Source: Fidelibacterota bacterium
GTDB taxonomy: Bacteria > Marinisomatota > Marinisomatia > Marinisomatales > UBA1611
Reading direction: 5' to 3'
NCBI GenBank assembly: GCA_002722105.1
Contig: PBKF01000057.1
Coordinates: forward strand, 1-15,243
DNA: 15,243 nucleotides
Positions 1-6,778 of this stretch are shown here, in pieces. A program made the position numbers and the translations under genes. The notes beneath the pieces were generated by a model. The model made no database searches, had not been told where the DNA came from, and saw only the letters and a program-made list of their open reading frames with translations. Position 1 is the first letter of the stretch. Each line of letters opens with the position of its first letter.

Positions 1-206
1 TTCCTGGTATAGATGTTCCTTATATATCTGCAATAGTTGACTTAGAGGGAGGAGGAACAGTTAAAGGCAATTTGGTTGACTGCGAACCGGACCCTGAAAA
101 GATAAAATTTGATATGCCCGTAGAAGTAATATTTGATGATGCTTTAGGAAGAAAAGATTCAGATGGTAACTCTTATATTAGCTATTTCTTTAAACCAACT
201 TCTTGA
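1..206 (+). CDS. DUF35 OB-fold acyl-CoA-associated protein, C-terminal fragment (5' end outside window)
   Basis: Frame 3 is open from the left edge and stops with TGA at 204-206, giving 67 visible residues that start PGIDVPYISAIVDLEGGG. The pattern is a beta-rich OB-fold: an 'aivdLegGgtvkGnLvdc' strand-turn-strand, then 'mpVeViFddalgrkdsdGnsYISYFFkP'. This is typical of the C-terminal half of DUF35 proteins, whose N-terminal rubredoxin-like zinc ribbon would lie upstream of the window. DUF35 proteins are usually encoded beside, and form complexes with, SCP2-type thiolases or ketosteroid-type aldolases acting on acyl-CoAs. The thiolase gene follows immediately, and its Shine-Dalgarno begins at the last base of this stop codon, so the two are almost certainly co-translated. 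The family call is from sequence pattern and neighbour; the substrate is unknown. Confidence 0.8.
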   Translation, partial: PGIDVPYISAIVDLEGGGTVKGNLVDCEPDPEKIKFDMPVEVIFDDALGRKDSDGNSYISYFFKPTS

Positions 207-211
207 AGGAG
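206..211 (+). promoter_or_regulatory. Shine-Dalgarno AAGGAG that fixes the thiolase start
   Basis: AAGGAG overlaps the last base of the upstream stop codon and lies 6 nt before ATG 218. This is one of the few strong ribosome-binding sites in the window. It argues for the ATG at 218 and against the in-frame TTG at 203, which lies upstream of the site. Confidence 0.75.
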
Positions 212-217
212 AATGAT

Positions 218-1357
218 ATGAGTGATGTATATGTTTTAGGTGTAGATATGATTAAATTTGGAAGATTTCCAGAAAGAACTGTTCCAAATTTAGGGGCTGA
301 AGCTGCTCTGCTTGCACTAGATGATGCTGGACTAACTATAGACAATATGGAAGCCTTTTACTGCGGTAATTTAGGTCAAGCTAATGCCATGGTAGGACAA
401 CGTATTTTACAAGAAATAGGTCAAACAGGGATACCTGTTGTTAATTGCTCTAATGCCTGCGCAACTGGTGCTACTGCCTTTAGAGAAGCGTGGACATCTG
501 TTAAAGCTGGCTTATATGATGTTGTCTTAGCTGTAGGAGTTGAACAAATGGGAACTGGTTTATTAGGAGGATCTGGAGGAGGCAAAGGTATACCTAAAGA
601 AGGGTTGTTAGGCTCAGGAACTATGCCAGCAGTATTTGCAGAGGCGGGTATGGAGCACTCAAGACAATATGGAACCACTTTCGAACAATTTGCAAAAATA
701 TCAGTTAAGAATCACCACCACTCGACTATGAATCCAAAGGCTAGATACCAAATTGAGACTCCTCTAGACGAAGTAATGAATGCTGAAATGATATCTTATC
801 CAAACACTAAGTTAATGTGTTCTGTAAACGTTGATGGTGCTGCTGCTGCAGTTCTTGTTTCTGAAAAAAAAGCTAAAGAACTTGGTATGGGAAGGGCAGT
901 TAGGGTTAAAGCTTCAGTTCTAACTAGCGACCCTTATCAAGAAAGAGACCTCGTTATGCCTGATGTTAATTCTTGTACCAGAAAAGCCGCTAAAGAAGCT
1001 TATGAAATGGCAGGATTAGGTGCAGATGATATTGATCTCGTAGAATTACATGACTGCTTTGCTACAGCTGAGATGCTTCATTATGAAAACTTAGGTTTAT
1101 GTGAAGATGGAGAAGCTGGCAGGTTAATTGATGAAGGAGAGGTAGAATTGGGTGGAAGAATACCAGTAAATGTTTCTGGTGGACTGCTATCAAAAGGACA
1201 TCCACTTGGGGCTACTGGTATAGCAAATATATATGAGGTGTGCACTCATCTAAGAGGAGAAGCAGATAAACGCCAAGTAGAAGGAGCAAAAATAGGACTA
1301 ACTCACGTGATTGGTCTTGGAAGTGCTTGTGGCATACATATTCTAGAAAAAGCTTAA
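218..1357 (+). CDS. SCP2-type thiolase family protein (acetyl-CoA acetyltransferase-like)
   Basis: A 379-residue thiolase-fold enzyme, the usual length for the SCP2/lipid-transfer thiolase family. The nucleophilic cysteine is C81 in NACATGATAF. The family's HDCF motif is at 278-281 (H278, C280), where classical thiolases have NEAF. The GHPLGATG loop carries H328, and the C-terminus ends in a GLGSACGIHIL strand. The classical C-terminal CxGGG cysteine is not in its normal place. In SCP2 thiolases the second catalytic cysteine is supplied by HDCF, so the active site looks intact. It probably performs reversible thiolytic cleavage or Claisen condensation of an acyl-CoA in the cytoplasm, partnered by the DUF35 protein encoded just upstream. 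The exact substrate (fatty acid, sterol side chain or other) cannot be read from the sequence. The start at 218 is set by the AAGGAG at 206-211. Confidence 0.88.
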   Translation: MSDVYVLGVDMIKFGRFPERTVPNLGAEAALLALDDAGLTIDNMEAFYCGNLGQANAMVGQRILQEIGQTGIPVVNCSNACATGATAFREAWTSVKAGLYDVVLAVGVEQMGTGLLGGSGGGKGIPKEGLLGSGTMPAVFAEAGMEHSRQYGTTFEQFAKISVKNHHHSTMNPKARYQIETPLDEVMNAEMISYPNTKLMCSVNVDGAAAAVLVSEKKAKELGMGRAVRVKASVLTSDPYQERDLVMPDVNSCTRKAAKEAYEMAGLGADDIDLVELHDCFATAEMLHYENLGLCEDGEAGRLIDEGEVELGGRIPVNVSGGLLSKGHPLGATGIANIYEVCTHLRGEADKRQVEGAKIGLTHVIGLGSACGIHILEKA

Positions 1358-1366
1358 AAATTATTA

Positions 1367-1858
1367 ATGTTGCTTGGTGTCGTTAGCGATACTCACAACA
1401 ATATCAAAAATGTTAAAGATATCATTGATATTTTTAATACAGAGAAAGTTGATGTTGTTGTACATACAGGAGATATTAGTAAGCCTGAAACATTGAAAGA
1501 GTTCTCAGACCTCAACTGTCCAATGTTAGGGGTTTTTGGCAATAATGACAGAATAGAAAAAGGCTTAATTGAGGTTTGTGAAGAATTTAACTTTGATTTT
1601 CGTGCCCCGCCCTTTTCAATTAAATTGGCTGATAGAAATATAGCCATATTTCACGAACCTGATTTAATCGAGAGCTATGTAAAATTAAATTTAGATTTAG
1701 ACTTAATACTGCATGGACATACTCATAGATATAGAAAAGAAACCATTAATAAAATAACGTACTTCAACCCGGGAGAATCTGCTGGATTTATTAAAGGTAA
1801 AAATGCTTTAGGAATTATTGATCTGAAGGATCTTAATATTAGAAGAGTCTTTTTTTAA
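1367..1858 (+). CDS. Calcineurin-like metallophosphoesterase, YfcE/MJ0936 family
   Basis: A 163-residue single-domain phosphoesterase; this family is usually 155-185 residues. All metal-binding blocks are visible: the SDTH block (D8, H10), GDISKP (D36), GNND (N59), the HEP histidine (H96) and GHTH (H118, H120), followed by NPGE. Such proteins hydrolyse phosphodiesters (for example bis-p-nitrophenyl phosphate or cyclic nucleotides) with Mn2+ or similar metals, but physiological substrates are mostly unknown. ATG 1367 lies 9 nt after the thiolase stop with no clear Shine-Dalgarno, so it is probably cotranscribed with the thiolase. There is no signal peptide, so it is cytoplasmic. Its 3' end overlaps the convergent membrane-protein gene by 20 nt. 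The family is secure; the role is not. Confidence 0.9.
   Translation: MLLGVVSDTHNNIKNVKDIIDIFNTEKVDVVVHTGDISKPETLKEFSDLNCPMLGVFGNNDRIEKGLIEVCEEFNFDFRAPPFSIKLADRNIAIFHEPDLIESYVKLNLDLDLILHGHTHRYRKETINKITYFNPGESAGFIKGKNALGIIDLKDLNIRRVFF
1826..1856 (+). terminator. Possible weak intrinsic terminator overlapping the end of the phosphoesterase gene
   Basis: AAGGATCT (1826-1833) can pair with AGAGTCTT (1844-1851), with one mismatch and one G-T wobble, around a 10-nt loop. It runs straight into a T tract ending at 1856. It lies inside the last codons of the gene, where convergent transcription meets. The stem is AT-rich and imperfect, so this is only a candidate. Confidence 0.25.
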
Positions 1859-2129
1859 TGATCTTATAGATGAAATAAATGCTTAGACTTATGGGAAGAC
1901 TAATTACTAAAGGTCTTAAAGGTCTCAACGAATAATTCTGCTCTAGGACTAAACTAAATATGAAGGTAAATATAGAAGGTGCATAGTTATTTGAACCTAG
2001 GTCTATCGGACTTGGGGTAAGTAAAACTATTAATAAAACAAACAAAGGAAATTTAGCACGGCTATCAAAATACTTTCCCAATAAAAGAATAAATACAACC
2101 AAAAATAATAGGTAAAGCAACCAATACAT
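1839..2129 (-). CDS. Small hydrophobic membrane protein of unknown function
   Basis: Ninety-six residues, almost wholly hydrophobic. Likely membrane segments are at about residues 1-19, 27-45, 48-64 and 72-90, and the basic tail KKIIKKRLF-like end is probably cytoplasmic. I do not recognise the family. It is likely a real gene because its ATG immediately follows the TAA of rnd (TAA at 2132-2130, ATG at 2129-2127), a layout typical of translational coupling, and because a long hydrophobic frame with a charged tail is unlikely by chance. Its end overlaps the convergent phosphoesterase gene by 20 nt. It appears to be the last gene of the minus-strand run. Confidence 0.6.
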   Translation of the reverse strand: MYWLLYLLFLVVFILLLGKYFDSRAKFPLFVLLIVLLTPSPIDLGSNNYAPSIFTFIFSLVLEQNYSLRPLRPLVISLPISLSIYFIYKIIKKRLF

Positions 2130-2966
2130 TTATCTATATTCCACTAACAAGGCCTCTAAAGGTTCTGAAATTAATCTGAATCTCCAATTAGTAATACTTT
2201 TACTCGCTTCATCAAAGCCATAATTGAGGAAAAGCCTTAAGAAATTTTTTTGACTCTTTTTAGAAAAAAATAGAGTTGGATTAATTTCTTGTCTCTCGCT
2301 TACTTCTAAAACAATATTATTAAATTCTTTTAATACTTTATTCTCTTCAGTTTTATTGATATCTGTTAGCCTTTCTTCGATAGGGAGAGTGGATAAAAAG
2401 ATGTCTGAAATTAAAAAGTCTATCTCTTCATTAAGCCAATCTAATTTCTTAGACTCTATTAATGACTCTTTCTGTTCTAAAAATAGATAAATTAGAAATT
2501 CTACATCTGAAGTAGCATAACTTAATTGGGAATCCGTTAACGGCCTCCTAATCCAATTGGATCTTGTCTCTTTTTTATCTATTAAAATCCCTAGCTTCTT
2601 TTCAACCAAGCTTTGATAGCCAATTGAGTAATCTCCATTTAAAAAAGCTTCAGCTAATTGTGTATCAAATAAATTAGACATTACACCTCCTGACCAAGAG
2701 TAAATGGCTTCAATATCTTCCTTGCAAGAATGAAATATCTTAATTACTGCACTTGAAAATAAGAAGCTGCATTGATCTCCAGGGTCTTCAATTAATAGAG
2801 GGTCAATAATATATATCTCTTCCGAATCATTAATTTGAAGAAGTGCAAGCTTCATATTATCTTTTCTTGTTCTCCTAAACTCAGTATCGACTCCTAAAAA
2901 TGGCTTCTGCAAAAGCTCTTTGTTTAAGACTTCTAAATCTGAAATTGAGTTGATATAAGTAAACAA
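2130..2966 (-). CDS. rnd: Ribonuclease D with a shortened C-terminal half
   Basis: A 3'-5' exoribonuclease of the DEDDy family that trims the 3' ends of tRNA and other small RNAs. The catalytic set is complete: D27 and E29 in GVDTEFRR, D84 in FHSCKEDIEAI, the DTQLAEAF block at 101-108, and Y150 with D154 in SYATSDVEFL. It has 278 residues, against about 375 in E. coli. From memory of the E. coli sequence, residues about 215-278 (LKEFNNIVLEVSERQEI... to NWRFRLISEPLEALL) match the second HRDC domain and the protein's C-terminus, so the missing part is internal and corresponds to the first HRDC domain. The start is TTG at 2966: it gives the normal distance to the DTEF motif, and no suitable ATG lies nearby. 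The gene begins 3 nt after the wbpM-like stop and is coupled to the small membrane gene downstream. Confidence 0.88.
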   Translation of the reverse strand: MFTYINSISDLEVLNKELLQKPFLGVDTEFRRTRKDNMKLALLQINDSEEIYIIDPLLIEDPGDQCSFLFSSAVIKIFHSCKEDIEAIYSWSGGVMSNLFDTQLAEAFLNGDYSIGYQSLVEKKLGILIDKKETRSNWIRRPLTDSQLSYATSDVEFLIYLFLEQKESLIESKKLDWLNEEIDFLISDIFLSTLPIEERLTDINKTEENKVLKEFNNIVLEVSERQEINPTLFFSKKSQKNFLRLFLNYGFDEASKSITNWRFRLISEPLEALLVEYR

Positions 2967-2969
2967 GAT

Positions 2970-4901
2970 CTACGATTCTAAATTGGCTTGTCTTTTAAGA
3001 TAAACAGAATCAACTAAACTCTTTTCCGGTACAAACCCTCGAACCGCTTCTTCAAGAGTTCCTTTAAGAGTAACTACATCATCTTTTTGTATTGCTTCTT
3101 GTAACAAGTTCAGATAATTTTCTAGTTCATTCCTCGATAAGGATTGTTCTTCTGCTCTTAATATTTGCTTATGTTCTGTAATCTTAACGTTATCTCCAAT
3201 TAATAACTCCTCATAGAGCTTTTCTCCTGGCCTAAGTCCAGTAAATATAATTTCTATATCTCCTTCAGGATTAGCTCCATCTTTTAACTCTAATCCACTA
3301 AGATTAATTAATCTTTTTGCTAAATCTATAATTTTAACCGGCTCTCCCATATCTAAAACAAACACATCACCTCCTTCTCCCATGGCTCCAGCCTGTATTA
3401 CAAGCTCTGCAGCTTCTGGAATGGACATAAAATATCTTATAACTTCAGGATCAGTTACTGTAACTGGTCCACCATCTTTAATTTGTTGTTGAAAAAGTGG
3501 TATAGCTGACCCCGATGAACCCAGAACATTTCCAAACCTGACCATTGTCATCCTAGTATTATTAAACTTCTTTTCTTCAGAATACGATTGAAGAATCATC
3601 TCAGAAAACCTTTTAGTCGCCCCCATAATATTTGTTGGTCTAACTGCCTTATCAGTAGAAATTAAAACAAAAGTATCAACTTTTGATTCGATAGCAGCAT
3701 TCACGCATGAATAAGTGCCAAAAACATTATTAGATACACCTTCACAAATATTCTCTTCAACTAAAGGGACGTGTTTATAGGCGGCGGTATGGTAAATTGT
3801 ATTTACTTTAAATGTCTTGAATATTTCAATCATCCTTGCTTGATTAGATACGTTCGCCAATATCGAATGTACATCTATCCTATTAGGAATTAATGATTCT
3901 ATCTCTGTCTTTAAAGAATATAGTGAATACTCGTTACTATCTAAAATAATTATAGACTTAGGTTCATTAACACATACCTGTCTCGTTATCTCTGAACCTA
4001 TAGATCCACCAGCTCCTGTTATACAAACAACTTTTCCTTTAATATTTTTATTGATGAGGTCTTGATTAGGTTCTACTTCATATCTTCCAAGTAGATCTGA
4101 TATTTGAACTTCTTTTAATTCAGAAACAAGAACTTTGCCTTGCGCTAGTTCTGCTAAACCTGGAAGGATCCTCACTTTGACAGAATAGCTCTCTATTTGA
4201 TTTAACAAATCTCTTAAAACACTCTTTGAAGCTGAGGGCATAGCTATCAAGACCTCATCGACTTTTCCTTTATAGATTAACTTCTCTAAGTTTTTTGGAT
4301 TTAGAATCTTAATTCCTCCCAAATATGTATCGTGAAGAGAGAAGTTAGAATCAATAAATGCTATGGGCTGCATCTCTTCACTAACTTTTAGAGCTTCCGC
4401 TAACTGTATGCCTGCAGATCCAGCTCCATAAATAACTACCCTCTTTTCAGATTTTTTATTAGAAAGAAGAAAATTAGCATATATTCTTGACCCAACCACC
4501 AAAATGATAGAGGTCAAAAAACCAACAACCCAACCCAATCCAGATATCATGCCTTGAAAAGAGTCATTAAAGAAATTATGTAAGAAATTTATATAGATTA
4601 ATCGAATAACCAAATTAAGAATGAAAGCTGTCATTATTGCCTTACAAAGAAGGTAAATTACTGCGAAATCTATGTACCTTAAAACAGACCTATATATTCC
4701 AAACAAATAAAAAATAAAAACTGTAAATAAAGGTATCCAAAGAAGTCTTAAAATCTCATTTAATGTAAGTTCTTGTGTGACAATATTACTTGCCAAACAA
4801 GCTAACAACACAGCTAAAGATATAGAAAGGAAATCTGTAGAAGCAACTAAGATTTGCTTATTTACTCTTGAAGATAATAGTAATTTGTTCTTAAAACTCA
4901 T
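2970..4901 (-). CDS. Membrane-bound nucleotide-sugar 4,6-dehydratase/epimerase, WbpM/CapD/FlaA1-type
   Basis: A 643-residue polysaccharide-biosynthesis enzyme. The N-terminus has about four membrane helices (roughly 17-39, 52-70, 78-104 and 118-145). A first Rossmann-like CoA-binding domain follows (GAGSAG at 159-164), then a large SDR domain with the NAD(P) loop TGAGGSIG at 295-302. The active-site stretch STDKAVRPTNIMGATK (415-430) has M426 in place of the usual tyrosine of YxxxK, followed by K430. This is the hallmark of the UDP-GlcNAc 4,6-dehydratase (WbpM/PglF/FlaA1) group. RFGNVLGSSGSAIPLF (455-470) is also conserved. The likely reaction is UDP-GlcNAc to the 4-keto-6-deoxy sugar, supplying O-antigen, capsule or protein glycosylation at the inner membrane. 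ATG 4901 lies only 5 nt after the CCA of tRNA-Leu, with no recognisable Shine-Dalgarno. No other glycan genes are present here. Confidence 0.88.
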   Translation of the reverse strand: MSFKNKLLLSSRVNKQILVASTDFLSISLAVLLACLASNIVTQELTLNEILRLLWIPLFTVFIFYLFGIYRSVLRYIDFAVIYLLCKAIMTAFILNLVIRLIYINFLHNFFNDSFQGMISGLGWVVGFLTSIILVVGSRIYANFLLSNKKSEKRVVIYGAGSAGIQLAEALKVSEEMQPIAFIDSNFSLHDTYLGGIKILNPKNLEKLIYKGKVDEVLIAMPSASKSVLRDLLNQIESYSVKVRILPGLAELAQGKVLVSELKEVQISDLLGRYEVEPNQDLINKNIKGKVVCITGAGGSIGSEITRQVCVNEPKSIIILDSNEYSLYSLKTEIESLIPNRIDVHSILANVSNQARMIEIFKTFKVNTIYHTAAYKHVPLVEENICEGVSNNVFGTYSCVNAAIESKVDTFVLISTDKAVRPTNIMGATKRFSEMILQSYSEEKKFNNTRMTMVRFGNVLGSSGSAIPLFQQQIKDGGPVTVTDPEVIRYFMSIPEAAELVIQAGAMGEGGDVFVLDMGEPVKIIDLAKRLINLSGLELKDGANPEGDIEIIFTGLRPGEKLYEELLIGDNVKITEHKQILRAEEQSLSRNELENYLNLLQEAIQKDDVVTLKGTLEEAVRGFVPEKSLVDSVYLKRQANLES

Positions 4902-4906
4902 TCTTA

Positions 4907-4993
4907 TGGTGCCCGGGGCCGGACTCGAACCGGCACGAAGTTGCCTTCGAGGGATTTTAAGTCCCTTGTGTCTACCAATTCCACCACCCGGGC
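4907..4993 (-). tRNA. leuZ: tRNA-Leu (anticodon UAA)
   Basis: This 87-nt class II tRNA includes an encoded CCA (4907-4909). The acceptor arms GCCCGGG (4993-4987) and CCCGGGC (4917-4911) pair perfectly, with discriminator A at 4910. The anticodon loop is CTTAAAA, giving UAA, which reads UUA and UUG. A long variable arm (CTCGAAGGCAACTTCGTG) and the T-arm GGTTCGAGTCC are present. The sequence and position resemble E. coli leuZ in the glyW-cysT-leuZ cluster downstream of pgsA; the symbol is assigned by that synteny. It lies 26 nt after the oxidoreductase stop and 5 nt before the dehydratase start codon. Confidence 0.97.
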
Positions 4994-5019
4994 AATAATT
5001 ATTTATTATAGTTTATATA

Positions 5020-6111
5020 TTATAAATCATTACATTTCTTGTGAATGTATTCAGCCAAAGCAAGAGAAGCTGTTAATCCAGGAGAAACGTAATTAAGTAT
5101 ATTGACTAGATAACTGTCCTTAAAAAGACCAATATCAATTAAAAAATCTTCTTTTTCTTCTACACAAGCTCTAATTCCAGAATAATCAGGAACAAGATCA
5201 TCTTTATTTATTTGTGGCCAATAATTTTGTATAGATAAATAAAAACTATCCTTTTGTTCAACAGAAATTGAATAATCAATATGTTCTACTTCATAAGCTG
5301 AGGGACCAAATCTAATGCCTTGACCTAAATCTAAGGTGGCGTGAGTTCCTAAACTATTTTCTTTAGGCATAGGATAAATGAGGTGTTTAAGTTTTTCTTT
5401 GCCTAAGTAAGAATAATAATCGCCTTTGATAGCTTTTAGTTTGTACTTTTTCTCATCATAAAAACTATTAGCTATTTCTGAAGCCTGTAAGCCTGCACAA
5501 TTAAATACTTTCTGGGTCTCAACTATAAACTCTTCATCGTTATTATTGTCTAAAATTACAATCTCAAACCCATTTTCTTTGATATTAACTGACTTAAATT
5601 CATTGCCTCTTAGGACTGTTCCTCCTTTTTCTTTATACTCTGCCTCTAAATTGCTCATATATGTATGACTATCCAATATTCCAGTCGAGGGAGAAAATAA
5701 ACTTCTCTGATATTTCAGAAATTTGTACTCAGAGATGCTAGGCTCTTCAAAAGTTAGGTCTGAAACTCCACAGTTTCTAGCATTTTCATATAATTCTTGC
5801 AATTTATCAGATTCTTCATCTGAAGTGGATAAAATAAATTTCCCGCAACGATTAAAAGGTATTTTATTTTTCTCTAAATATTCATATAAAAGTATCTTTC
5901 CTTCTACACAAAACTTAGCCTTTAACGAGTCATGAGGGTAATAAATACCTGCATGTATTACTTCAGAGTTTCTACTTGATGCTTCTTCTCCAAGCCTTAA
6001 ATTTTTTTCAATAAGAAAAATTTCTTTGTGGTACGCGGCAATTTTATTGGCAATAGATAACCCGGAGATCCCTCCTCCTATAATCAAGCAATCAATATTG
6101 TACTTTTCCAT
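5020..6111 (-). CDS. FAD-dependent oxidoreductase of the L-2-hydroxyglutarate oxidase (LhgO) family
   Basis: A 363-residue protein of the DAO superfamily. The N-terminal dinucleotide-binding motif GGGISG is at 12-17. It is followed by the LhgO-type signature SSRNSEVIHAGIYYP (45-59), then NCAG (204-207), KGDYYSY (229-235), a THATLDLGQGIRFGPSA block (256-272), YSGIRA (310-315) and the C-terminal VSPGLTASLALAEYI (342-356). Family members oxidise L-2-hydroxyglutarate to 2-oxoglutarate and pass electrons to the membrane quinone pool or to oxygen; the exact substrate here is inferred. I chose ATG 6111, which puts the FAD motif at the normal distance. An in-frame extension to 6165 would run through the tRNA-Cys gene. 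AAGG directly abuts the ATG, and the start is only 10 nt after the tRNA-Cys CCA. The gene sits between two tRNAs that are adjacent in E. coli. Confidence 0.85.
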   Translation of the reverse strand: MEKYNIDCLIIGGGISGLSIANKIAAYHKEIFLIEKNLRLGEEASSRNSEVIHAGIYYPHDSLKAKFCVEGKILLYEYLEKNKIPFNRCGKFILSTSDEESDKLQELYENARNCGVSDLTFEEPSISEYKFLKYQRSLFSPSTGILDSHTYMSNLEAEYKEKGGTVLRGNEFKSVNIKENGFEIVILDNNNDEEFIVETQKVFNCAGLQASEIANSFYDEKKYKLKAIKGDYYSYLGKEKLKHLIYPMPKENSLGTHATLDLGQGIRFGPSAYEVEHIDYSISVEQKDSFYLSIQNYWPQINKDDLVPDYSGIRACVEEKEDFLIDIGLFKDSYLVNILNYVSPGLTASLALAEYIHKKCNDL

Positions 6112-6121
6112 CCTTAAGATC

Positions 6122-6195
6122 TGGAGGCTGAGGTCGGAATCGAACCGGCGTAGGAGGATTTGCAATCCCCTGCATAACCACTTTGCTACTCAGCC
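6122..6195 (-). tRNA. cysT: tRNA-Cys (anticodon GCA)
   Basis: This 74-nt tRNA includes an encoded CCA (6122-6124). The acceptor arms GGCTGAG (6195-6189) and CTCAGCC (6132-6126) pair perfectly. The discriminator is U73 (6125), as expected for a cysteine tRNA. The anticodon loop is TTGCAAA, giving GCA, and the T-arm GGTTCGATTCC is normal. It lies 49 nt after pgsA, matching the E. coli pgsA-glyW-cysT-leuZ order except that no tRNA-Gly is present between pgsA and this gene. Its 3' end is 10 nt from the oxidoreductase start codon. Confidence 0.97.
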
Positions 6196-6244
6196 TTGAG
6201 AAGTATTTTATTCTTCTTAATAATTTTGACCACAAAAAATTAAA

Positions 6245-6775
6245 TTAGAAATAGTGTTTATAACTTATTAGGTAATTATATAAAGAGTAAATAGAGACTA
6301 AAGATGCTGTCCATATGAGAACTATGGATAGCTGATTAAATAAAGAGCCCATTTCAGGACATAGTATTAAGAAACATATAGCAATAATTTGTATCGTAGT
6401 CTTACTTTTCGCAATATAAGTAACCTCTACAGGATTCTTACCTGTTTTTTCGACTAAGAACTGACGCATGGAAGAAATTGCCAGTTCTCTAGAAACAATA
6501 ATTAAACAAGGAAGAATTATTAAGAATGAATTCAATAAGAAAGCACACCAAATCAAAATTAAACAGACTAGTAATTTATCTGCTAGTAAATCTAAAAGAG
6601 CTCCTAAGGAAGTTTCAGTATTTGTTTTTCTAGCAACATATCCGTCCAAGTAGTCAGTTAATCCAGCAATTAAAAATAGAATCAATGCCAGATACGTCAG
6701 GTTAAGTTCTAAAGAATAGATGGTTGGAATGATTAGTATAATCCTTAATACACTGATATAAGAAGCTAAAGTCAT
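6245..6775 (-). CDS. pgsA: CDP-diacylglycerol-glycerol-3-phosphate 3-phosphatidyltransferase
   Basis: An integral membrane enzyme of 176 residues (E. coli has 182) that makes phosphatidylglycerophosphate, the committed step to phosphatidylglycerol and cardiolipin. The CDP-alcohol phosphotransferase motif is complete between residues 41 and 66: D41, D44, G45, A48, R49, G58, D62 and D66, which bind metal and CDP-diacylglycerol. About five hydrophobic helices surround it. ATG 6775 follows the uvrC stop by 3 nt (TAA-AGA-ATG), reproducing the widespread uvrC-pgsA coupling. It is followed 49 nt later by tRNA-Cys. Confidence 0.95.
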   Translation of the reverse strand: MTLASYISVLRIILIIPTIYSLELNLTYLALILFLIAGLTDYLDGYVARKTNTETSLGALLDLLADKLLVCLILIWCAFLLNSFLIILPCLIIVSRELAISSMRQFLVEKTGKNPVEVTYIAKSKTTIQIIAICFLILCPEMGSLFNQLSIVLIWTASLVSIYSLYNYLISYKHYF

Positions 6776-6778
6776 TCT

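Noticed and set aside
203..217. TTG start at 203 for the thiolase
   Set aside because: It lies upstream of and includes the AAGGAG ribosome-binding site that serves ATG 218, and it overlaps the previous stop codon.
4777..4998. Plus-strand open frame of 73 codons across the dehydratase 5' end and tRNA-Leu
   Set aside because: It is the antisense of a tRNA and of a well-supported gene and has no protein-family signal.
4994..5019. AT-rich palindromic-looking stretch between the oxidoreductase and tRNA-Leu as a terminator
   Set aside because: It is a low-complexity TTATA repeat without a GC-containing stem; pairing is weak and there is no clear T tract in the right orientation.
6112..6165. In-frame 18-residue N-terminal extension of the FAD oxidoreductase
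   Set aside because: It is translated from the tRNA-Cys gene sequence and would displace the FAD motif from its usual position; ATG 6111 is the natural start.
6196..6244. Possible tRNA-Gly (glyW) between pgsA and tRNA-Cys
   Set aside because: The gap is 49 nt, too short for a tRNA, and has no paired acceptor ends or T-arm sequence.
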